Below, one piece after another: positions 16,201 to 24,397 of a stretch of 43,299 bases of DNA. The stretch's first letter is position 1. Each line of letters starts with the position of its first letter. Under the pieces are notes generated by a model. That model had not been told where the DNA came from, did not search any database, and saw only the letters and a program-made list of their open reading frames with translations. This DNA is from Bacteroidaceae bacterium (GTDB lineage Bacteria > Bacteroidota > Bacteroidia > Bacteroidales > Bacteroidaceae), in assembly GCA_017650085.1 (NCBI GenBank), contig JAGCFN010000034.1:1-43299 (forward strand). Direction: 5' to 3'. The translations under genes were made by a program, and so were the position numbers.

Positions 16201-19200
16201 ATGCCATTTGAAAAACATCTTAACAAACTATTATTAACCGCTGTCTTATGCCTTCTGCAACCTGTTCCATACATGTATGCAGAGAGGCCGATTGACGAGG
16301 AGCATAAGTTGTCGGGCACCGTGATAGGAACGGAGAAATGCTACAACTATGCCAGTCAGTCTGTCTCGTATGACATAAATACCGCAGCAAATGCCTTCGA
16401 CGGAAACCTCTCCACCTTTGTTGCCACTTATGAAACGTCTCACACATGGGTAGGCTTGGATTTGGGTTATCCTCACATCATTACACGTGTGGGTTGGAGT
16501 CCTCGTAATGACAGCGAAGGCCCTAAGCATGTCGTCTTGGGAATCTTCGAAGGTTCCAATCGCGAGGATTTCATGGATGCCGTTCCCCTGTATATGATTA
16601 CGGAGGAGGGAACTATAGGCGTCATGTCTTATGCAGCCGTGCGTGTTTCGCGTGGCTTTCGCTATGTTCGTTGGTGTGGTCCTGCAGACAGCCGTTGCAA
16701 TATTGCCGAGTTGGAGTTCCACGGTTATGAAGGTGTGGGAAACGATTCCCGATTCTATCAGTTGACTAATCTGCCAACTCTTTCCTATCATACATACTCC
16801 GGAATAGAGCCTTACGACAAAGTTCACGAACTGGAATCAGAGATGTGTCTAATTTATGACGGAGGGACCCACATACAGGAATATCCAATCTTGGCACGTG
16901 AGCGCGGAAACGGTTCACGTTATGAACTCTTCAAGAAGCGTCCCTATCGTATCAAGTTCAACGACGGGGAGAGCCATCACATGCTTAAGGGTTCTCCGTT
17001 GGAGAGTCCTTCGAAAGCCAAGAAGTGGACGCTTCTGCCCAATTGGCGCGAGAAGACCTTGATACGCAACAACATTGCCTTCGAGATGAGTCGTCGGCTT
17101 GGATTGCGCTATACACCTTGGATTCAGAATGTTGATGTCATCGTGAACGGAGAATACAAAGGGAATTACCAACTCTGCGATCAGGTTACTGTGGACCCAA
17201 ATCGTGTTGACATCACAGAACTGCTTTCCAGCGACATCGAGGATCCCCTCATAACTGGCGGGTATCTGTTGGAGATAACCAACCCTGGTGAGCAATATCA
17301 TTTCAGCAGCAATCATGGCCTTCCAGTCGACATCAAGTCTCCTGATGAGAATGATATAGTTTCTCAACAGTTTTCATACATTCGAGACGCTTTCAACGAA
17401 ATGGAGTCCAGACTGTGGGCTACCTACTACACTGACCCTGACGAGGGCTATCGCAGCAGGTTGGATTTGGAAAGTTTCCTGCGCTATTTCCTCGTTGGTG
17501 AATTTGCTGGCAACCATGATGCGATGTGGAGCCTCTATATGTATAAGGAGCGAGAAGATGACCTCTTCCATTTCGGTCCTGTGTGGGACTTTGACCTCAG
17601 TATGGACAATGACCAGCGTTCTTATCCAGTAAACGGGAAACCCGACTGGCTCTACAATTATGGTTCTGCCGTCTCAGGCATACGAAGTTTCGTTAGCCGC
17701 ATCCTTTCAGATCCATACGCTGGTGAGATGCTAAGCTCCATTTGGGCAGATATGCGAAAGAGCAAGGCGTTTTCTGTCGATAGTCTTTGGGCTTATGTGG
17801 ACAGTTTGGGTGTAGTGATGGACGAATCCCAAACGTTGAACTTCACACGTTGGGACAATCTGGGACAACTCCTTACGCTTCAACAGTTCGCTCCTGGCAC
17901 TTATCAGGGAGAACTTGATATTGTCAAGAACTATCTGAAAGAGCGTATCAATTGGATAGACAACAAGCTGGGATATGTGGACGTTGAGGACATAGATCCT
18001 TCCGACACGCTCTTCATCATCAATACGCCTGCCGACTTTATGGCATTCCAGCATGCTGTGAACGACCAGGGACTTACCAGCTTGAATGCTCGTCTGAATG
18101 CCGATCTGGATTTGGCAGTAATCAATACAAAGCTGAAACCAATAGGAACACAGCAGCATCCCTATGCTGGTGTATTCGATGGAGAGAATCACATCCTGTC
18201 AGGACTCATCTTGGAGCGTGAAGAGGATAACGTGGGACTCTTTGGCACGTTGGCAGCAGGGGCTGTTATTCGCGGGGTCACTTTGGGCAGTTCATGCCAG
18301 ATTAGTGGTGCTAACGGCGTAGGACTTATCGGTTCTGTGCAGGGAGAGGGAACCGTCACTCTCGAAGCCTTGGGCAATGAAGGCAAAGTTGTCGCTTCTG
18401 GCAAATGGGCTGCCGGAATCCTTGGCAGATGTGAGGATTACGCTACCTCGGTCAATATCAGTCATTGTTATGTATCAGGTTCTGTTAGCGGTCAGGACGA
18501 AAGTGCTGCTATATGTGGTTGGGTAGGCAAGAGTGTCAAGATTACAAGGTGTTACAGCATAGCTTCTGTCAGCGGAGTGACTGGTAAAAACAGCTTTGCC
18601 CGTTATAGACGCGGACTGATTACACGCTGCTTCAGCAATCATGAAATAGAGCAGACTGGCGTTCCCAAAATCAACCCAACCGACATTACTGATGGCTATC
18701 TTTGCTATCGCATAAATGATGGTGACCCGTCAGGCGAGATGTATTTCTATCAGACCTTGGGAGAGGATGACCATCCAATACTTCAACATCATTTGGAGGT
18801 GATTCGTCAGGGAGATACGTATGTCAACAATATGGACTTTGCGATATCCTCTCCGAGAGAGTTGACGAACTTTGCCAATTTGGTTAATGCTGGTCTGAAT
18901 AACATAAATGCTGTAGTTACTGCCGATTTGGACTTTGACGGCTACACCATCACTTCTATAGGTACTGAAGAATTTCCTTATGTGGGATGTTTCGACGGTA
19001 AGGGACACACCTTCAGCAACCTGAAGATAGAGTCGGGACTCAGCTATGTCGGCATCTTCAGTATTGTGAGTGGTGGTGCTGTCATCAAGAATTTCGTGCT
19101 CGACAAGACTTGCTCCATTCGTGGCGTAGCTTATGTCGGCATTATTGGTGGGTCAAATGGAAGTGGCACCATTACAATGGAATGTCTGGGAAACGAAGGC

Positions 19201-19797
19201 TCAGTAACGGCTGCTAACCAGAATGCTGGTGCCATCTTTGGCTGCAATATGCGTGCTGCAGCAACTCCTGTTTTCATCAACTGCTATGCGACAGGGCCCG
19301 TGAAGGGAGGCCGTGAGAGCGGTCAGATAACGGGCTACGCAGGTGGTGGGCAAGCCTACAACTGCTATGGAAGTGGCACTATTGAGGGCTACTATTATAA
19401 GGACATGAGTGATGCCATGCTGCGTGGCAATCCCCAATCCACCAACTGCTATTCCACGACACCAGACGGGAAGGCCACAATGGTTACACAAGAGCAGGTG
19501 GAGAACGGCGAGCTATGCTACCTCCTCAATCAGTATAACGATTCAGATACCCCAATCTGGTATCAGACGTTGGGAGTGGACGACCATCCTGTGCTGGATT
19601 CCACTCATTATGAAGTCAAACTTGCTGAAGACGGGACTTACTATAATGAATTCGACATTGATGGCATCAAGATGATGGATGCAGCAAGGAATACGATGGC
19701 AGGCGTTTACAATCTTGCAGGACAGCGAATCATGAATCGCAAACTGCCGAGAGGAATTTACATCATAGACGGCAAGAAGAGAGTGACGACTCGGTAG
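16201..19797 (+). CDS. Large secreted CotH-kinase protein with GLUG-type repeats
   Basis: The 1198-residue protein has a signal peptide (residues 1-27). A discoidin-like beta-sandwich spans about 35-175 ('WVGLDLGYPHIITRVGW', 'RYVRWCGPADSRCNIAEL'). A CotH kinase domain spans about 191-590, with 'WTLLPNWREKTLIRNNIAF', 'GNYQLCDQV' and the acidic motif 'FGPVWDFDLSMDND' near 458. Two copies of a GLUG-rich block follow, about 601-826 and 876-1066, each with 'YAGVFDGENHILSGL' or 'YVGCFDGKGHTFSNL' and 'EALGNEGKV' or 'ECLGNEGSV'. The protein ends 'VYNLAGQRIMNRKLPRGIY' plus a basic tail. CotH proteins phosphorylate secreted proteins in spores; here the target is unknown. Export to the surface is inferred. 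Confidence 0.88.
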   Translation: MPFEKHLNKLLLTAVLCLLQPVPYMYAERPIDEEHKLSGTVIGTEKCYNYASQSVSYDINTAANAFDGNLSTFVATYETSHTWVGLDLGYPHIITRVGWSPRNDSEGPKHVVLGIFEGSNREDFMDAVPLYMITEEGTIGVMSYAAVRVSRGFRYVRWCGPADSRCNIAELEFHGYEGVGNDSRFYQLTNLPTLSYHTYSGIEPYDKVHELESEMCLIYDGGTHIQEYPILARERGNGSRYELFKKRPYRIKFNDGESHHMLKGSPLESPSKAKKWTLLPNWREKTLIRNNIAFEMSRRLGLRYTPWIQNVDVIVNGEYKGNYQLCDQVTVDPNRVDITELLSSDIEDPLITGGYLLEITNPGEQYHFSSNHGLPVDIKSPDENDIVSQQFSYIRDAFNEMESRLWATYYTDPDEGYRSRLDLESFLRYFLVGEFAGNHDAMWSLYMYKEREDDLFHFGPVWDFDLSMDNDQRSYPVNGKPDWLYNYGSAVSGIRSFVSRILSDPYAGEMLSSIWADMRKSKAFSVDSLWAYVDSLGVVMDESQTLNFTRWDNLGQLLTLQQFAPGTYQGELDIVKNYLKERINWIDNKLGYVDVEDIDPSDTLFIINTPADFMAFQHAVNDQGLTSLNARLNADLDLAVINTKLKPIGTQQHPYAGVFDGENHILSGLILEREEDNVGLFGTLAAGAVIRGVTLGSSCQISGANGVGLIGSVQGEGTVTLEALGNEGKVVASGKWAAGILGRCEDYATSVNISHCYVSGSVSGQDESAAICGWVGKSVKITRCYSIASVSGVTGKNSFARYRRGLITRCFSNHEIEQTGVPKINPTDITDGYLCYRINDGDPSGEMYFYQTLGEDDHPILQHHLEVIRQGDTYVNNMDFAISSPRELTNFANLVNAGLNNINAVVTADLDFDGYTITSIGTEEFPYVGCFDGKGHTFSNLKIESGLSYVGIFSIVSGGAVIKNFVLDKTCSIRGVAYVGIIGGSNGSGTITMECLGNEGSVTAANQNAGAIFGCNMRAAATPVFINCYATGPVKGGRESGQITGYAGGGQAYNCYGSGTIEGYYYKDMSDAMLRGNPQSTNCYSTTPDGKATMVTQEQVENGELCYLLNQYNDSDTPIWYQTLGVDDHPVLDSTHYEVKLAEDGTYYNEFDIDGIKMMDAARNTMAGVYNLAGQRIMNRKLPRGIYIIDGKKRVTTR

Positions 19798-19820
19798 TTG
19801 ACCAGCATCTTCCTTGTCGC

Positions 19821-19930
19821 TTGCAAAACGTGGCACTAGTAAATCGCCAACTTCACATTAGTAAATCGCCATCGTCACACTAGTAAAACGCCAACGTCAC
19901 ACGTGATGTTTGCAGATATGGCACGCCTAG
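19821..19930 (+). repeat. 22-bp intergenic repeat array D (5 units)
   Basis: Five units start at 19821 and every 22 bp after. The middle ones read ATCGCCAACTTCACATTAG and ATCGCCATCGTCACACTAG, each then TAA. Unit 4 switches tail to GTGATG and unit 5 is diverged. It lies 23 bp after the CotH gene stop, before tRNA-Pro on the opposite strand. Confidence 0.9.
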
Positions 19931-20022
19931 TTTGTCAATTAGGTTTGGAGCTTCAGGACTGATTGCGTTTAACCTTTCAGGCCGAATCGCTGAATGGTGC
20001 TGAACTATATAAAATAAAAAAG

Positions 20023-20095
20023 TCGGGGTGACCCGACTCGAACGGGCGACCACCTGGTCCCAAACCAGGTGCGCTACCAACTGCGCTACACCCCG
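20023..20095 (-). tRNA. tRNA-Pro (anticodon TGG)
   Basis: The minus strand folds as a full cloverleaf of 73 nt. The acceptor arm CGGGGTG pairs with CACCCCG plus discriminator A. The D arm is GCGC-AGTTGGTA-GCGC, the anticodon arm CCTGG-TTTGGGA-CCAGG with anticodon TGG, and the T arm GCCCG-TTCGAGT-CGGGT. CCA is not encoded. A TACCTTTG -7 element lies upstream on the minus strand (20135-20128), and a T-run follows the 3' end. Confidence 0.97.
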
Positions 20096-20141
20096 ATGCT
20101 TATGTCGCTATGTCGCGAAAAGCGGTGCAAAGGTACAACAA

Positions 20142-20221
20142 AAAAGTGAAAAGTGAAAAGTGAAAAGCAAAAAATTTTTCTTTAGAGTCCATAATTCTTC
20201 ATTCTTCGTTCTTAATTCTTC
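20142..20221. repeat. Simple repeats between tRNA-Pro and serC
   Basis: AAAAGTG occurs three times plus AAAAG (20142-20167), followed by a TTCATTCTTCGTTCTTAATT-type stretch (20196-20221). These short degenerate repeats are typical filler between Bacteroidetes genes. No gene is seen here. Confidence 0.75.
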
Positions 20222-20230
20222 TTTTTTTTG

Positions 20231-20238
20231 TATCTTTG
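20231..20238 (+). promoter_or_regulatory. Promoter -7 element of the serC operon
   Basis: TATCTTTG lies 48 bp before the serC ATG. The expected -33 box is not clear because the region is a TTCTT repeat. Confidence 0.5.
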
Positions 20239-20286
20239 TGCGCGAAATTAGACTTTAAGCAAATAAATAACATAAATCCCAAAACA

Positions 20287-21354
20287 ATGAAGAAGTACAA
20301 TTTCAATGCCGGTCCTTCCATTCTTCCCAAAGAGGTGATGGAGGCAACGGCTGCAGCTTGCCTCGAGTTCGAGGGTAGCGGCCTCTCTCTGATGGAGACA
20401 AGTCATCGTGCAAAGAACTTCCAGCCTGTTGTTGACGAGGCTGTTGCTCTGTTCAAGGAACTGCTCAGCATTCCTGAAGGTTACGCAGTAATCTTCCTCG
20501 GCGGTGGTGCAAGCCTTGAGTTCTGCATGGTTCCATACAATTTCCTCGAGAAGAAAGCAGCCTACCTAAATACCGGTGTTTGGGCAACAAAGGCCGAGAA
20601 GGAGGCAAAGCTTTTCGGCGAGGTGGTTGAGGTGGCTTCCAGCAAGGACAAGAACTTCACCTACATTCCAAAGGATTTCACCATTCCGACGGATGCCGAC
20701 TACTTCCACATCACCACAAACAACACCATCTATGGTACTGAGATTCTGAAGGACTATGACAGCCCTGTGCCTATGATTGCCGACATGAGTAGTGACATCT
20801 TCTCTCGTCCCATTGATGTGAGCAAGTACGGCATGATTTATGGTGGCGCTCAGAAGAACCTCAGTATGGCTGGTGTGACCTTCTGCGTCATCAAGGAAGA
20901 TCTGCTTGGCAAGGTGAGCCGTCCCATCCCAACAATGCTCGATTATCGCACGCATATCAACAAGGGCAGCATGTTCAACACGCCTCCAACTGTGCCTATC
21001 TATTGCGCTCTGCAGAACCTGAAGTGGATCAAGAAGCAGGGTGGCGTTGAGGCTATGGAGAAGTTGGCCATCCGTCGTGCCGAGATTGTCTATGGCGAGA
21101 TTGACCGCAACAAGCTCTTCGTCGGCACAGCTGAAGAGGACAGCCGCTCTCGCATGAACATTACATTCGTTCTGAAGCCTGAGTATCAGGAACTGCAGGA
21201 CGAGTTCATGGCCTTCGCAACAAGCAAGGGCATGGTCGGCGTGAAGGGACATCGCGACGTTGGCGGCTTCCGTGCAAGCTGCTATAACGCTATGACCATC
21301 GAAGGCTGCGAAGCTCTCGTAGCTTGTATGAAAGAATTCGAAGCGAAGCATTAA
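20287..21354 (+). CDS. serC: Phosphoserine aminotransferase
   Basis: It makes O-phosphoserine from 3-phosphohydroxypyruvate and glutamate (serine synthesis, also used in vitamin B6 synthesis). The 355-residue protein starts [17 protein letters not shown], the family N-terminus, so ATG 20287 is chosen although the frame is open 17 codons further up. Marks are '[10 protein letters not shown]' near residue 75, '[14 protein letters not shown]', and the PLP lysine K190 in '[13 protein letters not shown]'. The end '[19 protein letters not shown]' is standard. It is the first gene of the serC-serA-DUF1015-IMPACT operon, 12 bp before serA. Confidence 0.97.
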   Translation: MKKYNFNAGPSILPKEVMEATAAACLEFEGSGLSLMETSHRAKNFQPVVDEAVALFKELLSIPEGYAVIFLGGGASLEFCMVPYNFLEKKAAYLNTGVWATKAEKEAKLFGEVVEVASSKDKNFTYIPKDFTIPTDADYFHITTNNTIYGTEILKDYDSPVPMIADMSSDIFSRPIDVSKYGMIYGGAQKNLSMAGVTFCVIKEDLLGKVSRPIPTMLDYRTHINKGSMFNTPPTVPIYCALQNLKWIKKQGGVEAMEKLAIRRAEIVYGEIDRNKLFVGTAEEDSRSRMNITFVLKPEYQELQDEFMAFATSKGMVGVKGHRDVGGFRASCYNAMTIEGCEALVACMKEFEAKH

Positions 21355-21366
21355 ATATATAATGTC

Positions 21367-22284
21367 ATGAAAGTTTTAGTCGCAACAGAGAAGCCATTCA
21401 GCAAGGTTGCTGTAGATGGCATTAAAGCAGTTACGGATGCTGCTGGATATGAGCTCGTTTTGCTTGAGAAATATACAGAGAAGAGCCAGTTGCTCGATGC
21501 CGTGAAGGATGTCGATGCAATGATTATCCGCTCGGATAAGGTCGATGCCGAGGTGCTGGATGCAGCAAAACAATTGAAGATTGTGGTTCGTGCTGGTGCC
21601 GGTTACGACAATATCGACCTCGCAGCAGCTACGGCTCACAATGTGGTCGCAATGAATACGCCTGGCCAGAATGCTAACAGCGTGGCTGAGCTTGTCTTCG
21701 GTCTGCTTGTCTTTGGTGTCCGTAACTTCTTTAACGGCACAAGCGGCACAGAGCTGAAGGGCAAGAAACTTGGCATCCTCGCCTTCGGTAATGTTGGTCG
21801 TAATGTGGCTCGCGTGGCAAAGGGCTTCGGCATGGACATTGCCGCTTATGATGCTTACTGCCCAGCAGAAGCAATCGAGGCTGCTGGTGTAACTGCCGCC
21901 AAGAGTCAGGAAGAACTCTTCGAGACGTGCGACATCGTGTCTCTTCACATTCCCGCTACTCCGGAAACGAAGCAGAGCATCAACTACGACCTCGTAGGCA
22001 AGCTGAAGAAGGGCGGCATCCTCGTCAATACAGCCCGCAAGGAAGTCATCGACGAGGCAGGTCTCATCAAGCTCATGGAAGAGCGTGAGGACTTGAAGTA
22101 CTTGACGGACATCAAGCCCGATGCAGATGCTGAGTTCGCCGAGAAGTTCCCCGGCCGTTACTTCGCTACGCCGAAGAAGATGGGCGCACAGACAGCTGAA
22201 GCCAACGTCAACGCTGGCATCGCTGCTGCCAACCAGATTGTCGGCTTCCTTCGCGATGGAATCACTAAATTCAAAGTCAACTAA
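21367..22284 (+). CDS. serA: D-3-phosphoglycerate dehydrogenase, short type
   Basis: It oxidises 3-phosphoglycerate with NAD, the first step of serine synthesis. At 305 residues it lacks the C-terminal ACT domain, a type III enzyme. The NAD-binding region 'LAFGNVGRNVARVAKGFG' lies near residue 140, and the catalytic arginine is in 'NTARKEVIDE'. The usual catalytic-histidine segment (HIGAST) is replaced by 'PKKMGAQTAEANVN', with lysine where histidine is expected, as known for a lysine subgroup of type III enzymes (e.g. Entamoeba). Placement between serC and DUF1015 fixes the assignment. Confidence 0.95.
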   Translation: MKVLVATEKPFSKVAVDGIKAVTDAAGYELVLLEKYTEKSQLLDAVKDVDAMIIRSDKVDAEVLDAAKQLKIVVRAGAGYDNIDLAAATAHNVVAMNTPGQNANSVAELVFGLLVFGVRNFFNGTSGTELKGKKLGILAFGNVGRNVARVAKGFGMDIAAYDAYCPAEAIEAAGVTAAKSQEELFETCDIVSLHIPATPETKQSINYDLVGKLKKGGILVNTARKEVIDEAGLIKLMEEREDLKYLTDIKPDADAEFAEKFPGRYFATPKKMGAQTAEANVNAGIAAANQIVGFLRDGITKFKVN

Positions 22285-22285
22285 T

Positions 22286-23533
22286 ATGGCTGTTGTAAAA
22301 CCTTTTAAAGGCATTCGTCCGCCGAAGGATCTTGTCGAGCAAGTAGAGAGTCGTCCTTACGATGTCCTTGACTCTGAGGAGGCTCGTGCTGAGGCTGGCG
22401 ACAACGAGAAGTCGCTCTATCACATCATCAAGCCTGAAATAAACTTCCCAGAAGGCACAAGCGAATATGACCCGCGTGTCTATGAGGAAGCTGCGCGTCA
22501 GTTCCAGAAGTTTCAGGACAAGGGATGGCTCAAGCAAGATACTGACGAGATGTACTACATCTATGCCCAGACGATGAACGGCAAGACTCAATATGGTCTT
22601 GTTGTGGCTGCGGCTGTGGAGGACTACATGAACGGCGTCATCAAGAAGCATGAATTGACTCGCCGCGATAAGGAAGAAGACCGTATGAAACATGTCCGCG
22701 TCAACAATGCTAACATGGAGCCTGTCTTCTTTGCTTATCCCGATGATGCTGTGCTCGATACTCTCGTTAGCCGTATTGCAAAGACAGAGCCTGAATATGA
22801 TTTCATCGCTCCCGTCGACGGCTTCCGTCATCAGCTTTGGCTGGTAAAGGATGCAGAAGACATCCGCACAATCACAGAGGCCTTTGCCGCTATACCTTAT
22901 TTATATATAGCAGACGGACATCATCGTAGTGCAGCTGCAGCTCTTGTGGGCGCTGAGAAGGCAAAGCAGAACCCGAATCATCGTGGCGACGAGGAGTACA
23001 ACTACTTCATGGCAGTTTGCTTCCCTGCAAGCCAGTTGACCATCCTCGACTACAATCGTGTCGTTAAGGATTTGAACGGTATGAGCGAAGCGGAGTTCCT
23101 CGAGAAACTTTCCAAGAACTTCATCGTTACCGCCAAAGGTGCAGAGCCTTATCGTCCCGCCCAACTTCATGAGTTCAGTCTCTATTTGGGTGGTGTTTGG
23201 TACAGCTTAAAGCTCAAAGAAGGCCTTGTTGATGAGAGCGACCCCATCGGCAGCCTTGACGTGAGTGTCAGCAGTAAGCTCATCTTGGACGAGTTGCTTG
23301 GCATCAAGGACTTGCGTTCTTCTCAGCGCATTGACTTTGTCGGCGGACTTCGTGGCTTAGGTGAGCTGAAGCGGCGTGTGGATAGTGGCGAGATGAAGAT
23401 GGCTTTGGCTCTCTATCCCGTCAGCATGAATCAAATCATGAACATTGCCGACAGCGGCAATATTATGCCTCCCAAGGCAACATGGTTCGAGCCGAAACTT
23501 CGTTCAGGACTTGTGATACACAAACTTAGCTGA
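22286..23533 (+). CDS. DUF1015 family protein
   Basis: The 415-residue protein begins 'VVKPFKGIRPPKDLVEQVE' and includes 'YIADGHHRSAAAALVG' near residue 208, the strongly conserved DUF1015 segment. The biochemical role is unknown; the GHHR motif suggests a phosphatase- or nuclease-like active site, but this is speculative. The start at 22286 is one base after the serA stop, and the frame is open further upstream inside serA. DUF1015 commonly follows serA in Bacteroidetes and Firmicutes, hinting at a link to serine or phosphoserine metabolism. Confidence 0.9.
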   Translation: MAVVKPFKGIRPPKDLVEQVESRPYDVLDSEEARAEAGDNEKSLYHIIKPEINFPEGTSEYDPRVYEEAARQFQKFQDKGWLKQDTDEMYYIYAQTMNGKTQYGLVVAAAVEDYMNGVIKKHELTRRDKEEDRMKHVRVNNANMEPVFFAYPDDAVLDTLVSRIAKTEPEYDFIAPVDGFRHQLWLVKDAEDIRTITEAFAAIPYLYIADGHHRSAAAALVGAEKAKQNPNHRGDEEYNYFMAVCFPASQLTILDYNRVVKDLNGMSEAEFLEKLSKNFIVTAKGAEPYRPAQLHEFSLYLGGVWYSLKLKEGLVDESDPIGSLDVSVSSKLILDELLGIKDLRSSQRIDFVGGLRGLGELKRRVDSGEMKMALALYPVSMNQIMNIADSGNIMPPKATWFEPKLRSGLVIHKLS

Positions 23534-23535
23534 AG

Positions 23536-24123
23536 TTGGTAGATATTTATAAGACCATAAAAGACAAGAGCGAGGGCACTTACACTGAACTCAGGAGTAA
23601 GTTCCTCGCTTTTGCGCATCCTGTCAGCACCGTCGAGGAGGCGATGGCGCTCGTGGAGCAGTACCAGAAGAAATACTACGATGCCCGTCACGTCTGTTGG
23701 GCCTATATGATTGGGGCAGAGCGGGAGACGTTTCGCTCCAACGACAACGGAGAACCGAGCGGTACTGCAGGCAAGCCCATCTTGGGACAAATCAACTCGA
23801 ACGAACTGACCAACATCATCATCCTTGTCGTGCGCTACTTTGGTGGCGTGAAGCTTGGCACAAGCGGACTCATTGTAGCCTATCGAACGGCAGCAGCTGA
23901 AGCCATCGCCAATGCCACCATCGAGGAGCGGCAAGTCGAGGCAGAGTACGACTTTACCTTCGAATATCCTTTGATGAATGCCGTGATGAAGGTTGTCCGA
24001 GACATGGATGCCCGCATTCTCTCGCAGACCTACGATATGGATTGCCAGATGAAAGTCAGCATCCGCAAAGGCCTTCTCGACGAACTCAAAACGCGCTTGG
24101 CTAAGGCAATATCACCATTCTGA
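23536..24123 (+). CDS. YigZ/IMPACT family protein
   Basis: The 195-residue protein shows the IMPACT N-terminal domain: 'YKTIKDKSEGTYTELRSKF', 'HVCWAYMIG', 'NDNGEPSGTAGKPIL', 'VVRYFGGVKLGTSGLIVAY'. A smaller ferredoxin-like DUF1949 domain fills the last 60 residues. The family is conserved but its bacterial role is unclear; a link to translation or RNA binding is proposed. The start is a TTG two bases after the DUF1015 stop: no in-frame ATG precedes the conserved 'IYKTIKDKSEG', and an upstream extension is blocked by the neighbour. It is the last gene of the ser operon. Confidence 0.9.
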   Translation: MVDIYKTIKDKSEGTYTELRSKFLAFAHPVSTVEEAMALVEQYQKKYYDARHVCWAYMIGAERETFRSNDNGEPSGTAGKPILGQINSNELTNIIILVVRYFGGVKLGTSGLIVAYRTAAAEAIANATIEERQVEAEYDFTFEYPLMNAVMKVVRDMDARILSQTYDMDCQMKVSIRKGLLDELKTRLAKAISPF

Positions 24124-24200
24124 ACGTTTCCTTATAAGACAGTTTTTATTTCGCTTCCTTTCCTTTTTCCTCTTTTCTTTCGTATCGTTTTCAAAGCAGC

Positions 24201-24288
24201 CACGTGAAGTTTGAAAACATCACACGTGAAGTTGCCCGACTACACACGTGAAGTTTGCAAACGTGGCACGTGTCGTTTCCAATCATAG
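24201..24288 (+). repeat. 22-bp intergenic repeat array E (4 units)
   Basis: Four units start at 24201, 24223, 24245 and 24267. Units 1-3 begin CACGTGAAGTT and continue with TGAAAACATCA, GCCCGACTACA and TGCAAACGTGG in turn. Unit 4 begins CACGTGTCGTT. It lies 77 bp after the IMPACT gene, between convergent genes. Its tail type (GTGAAGTT) differs from the other arrays. Confidence 0.9.
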
Positions 24289-24309
24289 CATGGAGTGAGC
24301 CTCACATCA

Positions 24310-24346
24310 GCGCAGGGAGAAATGTATGTATATGTTCCCCCTGCGC
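24310..24346. terminator. Hairpin between convergent genes (possible bidirectional terminator)
   Basis: GCGCAGGG (24310-24317) and CCCTGCGC (24339-24346) form a perfect 8-bp GC-rich stem that can extend by three more pairs after one mismatch. It sits between the ends of the IMPACT gene (plus) and blaR1-like gene (minus). There is no long T-run on either side, so a terminator role is likely but not certain. Confidence 0.5.
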
Positions 24347-24397
24347 CGAAATTTCATAGTATATCTGAGATTAAGCCTTTTCCTCTATTTTGAAGAC

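Noticed and set aside
20023..20095. tRNA-Pro as an integration site
   Set aside because: No duplicated tRNA 3' end, integrase or composition change is seen beside it.
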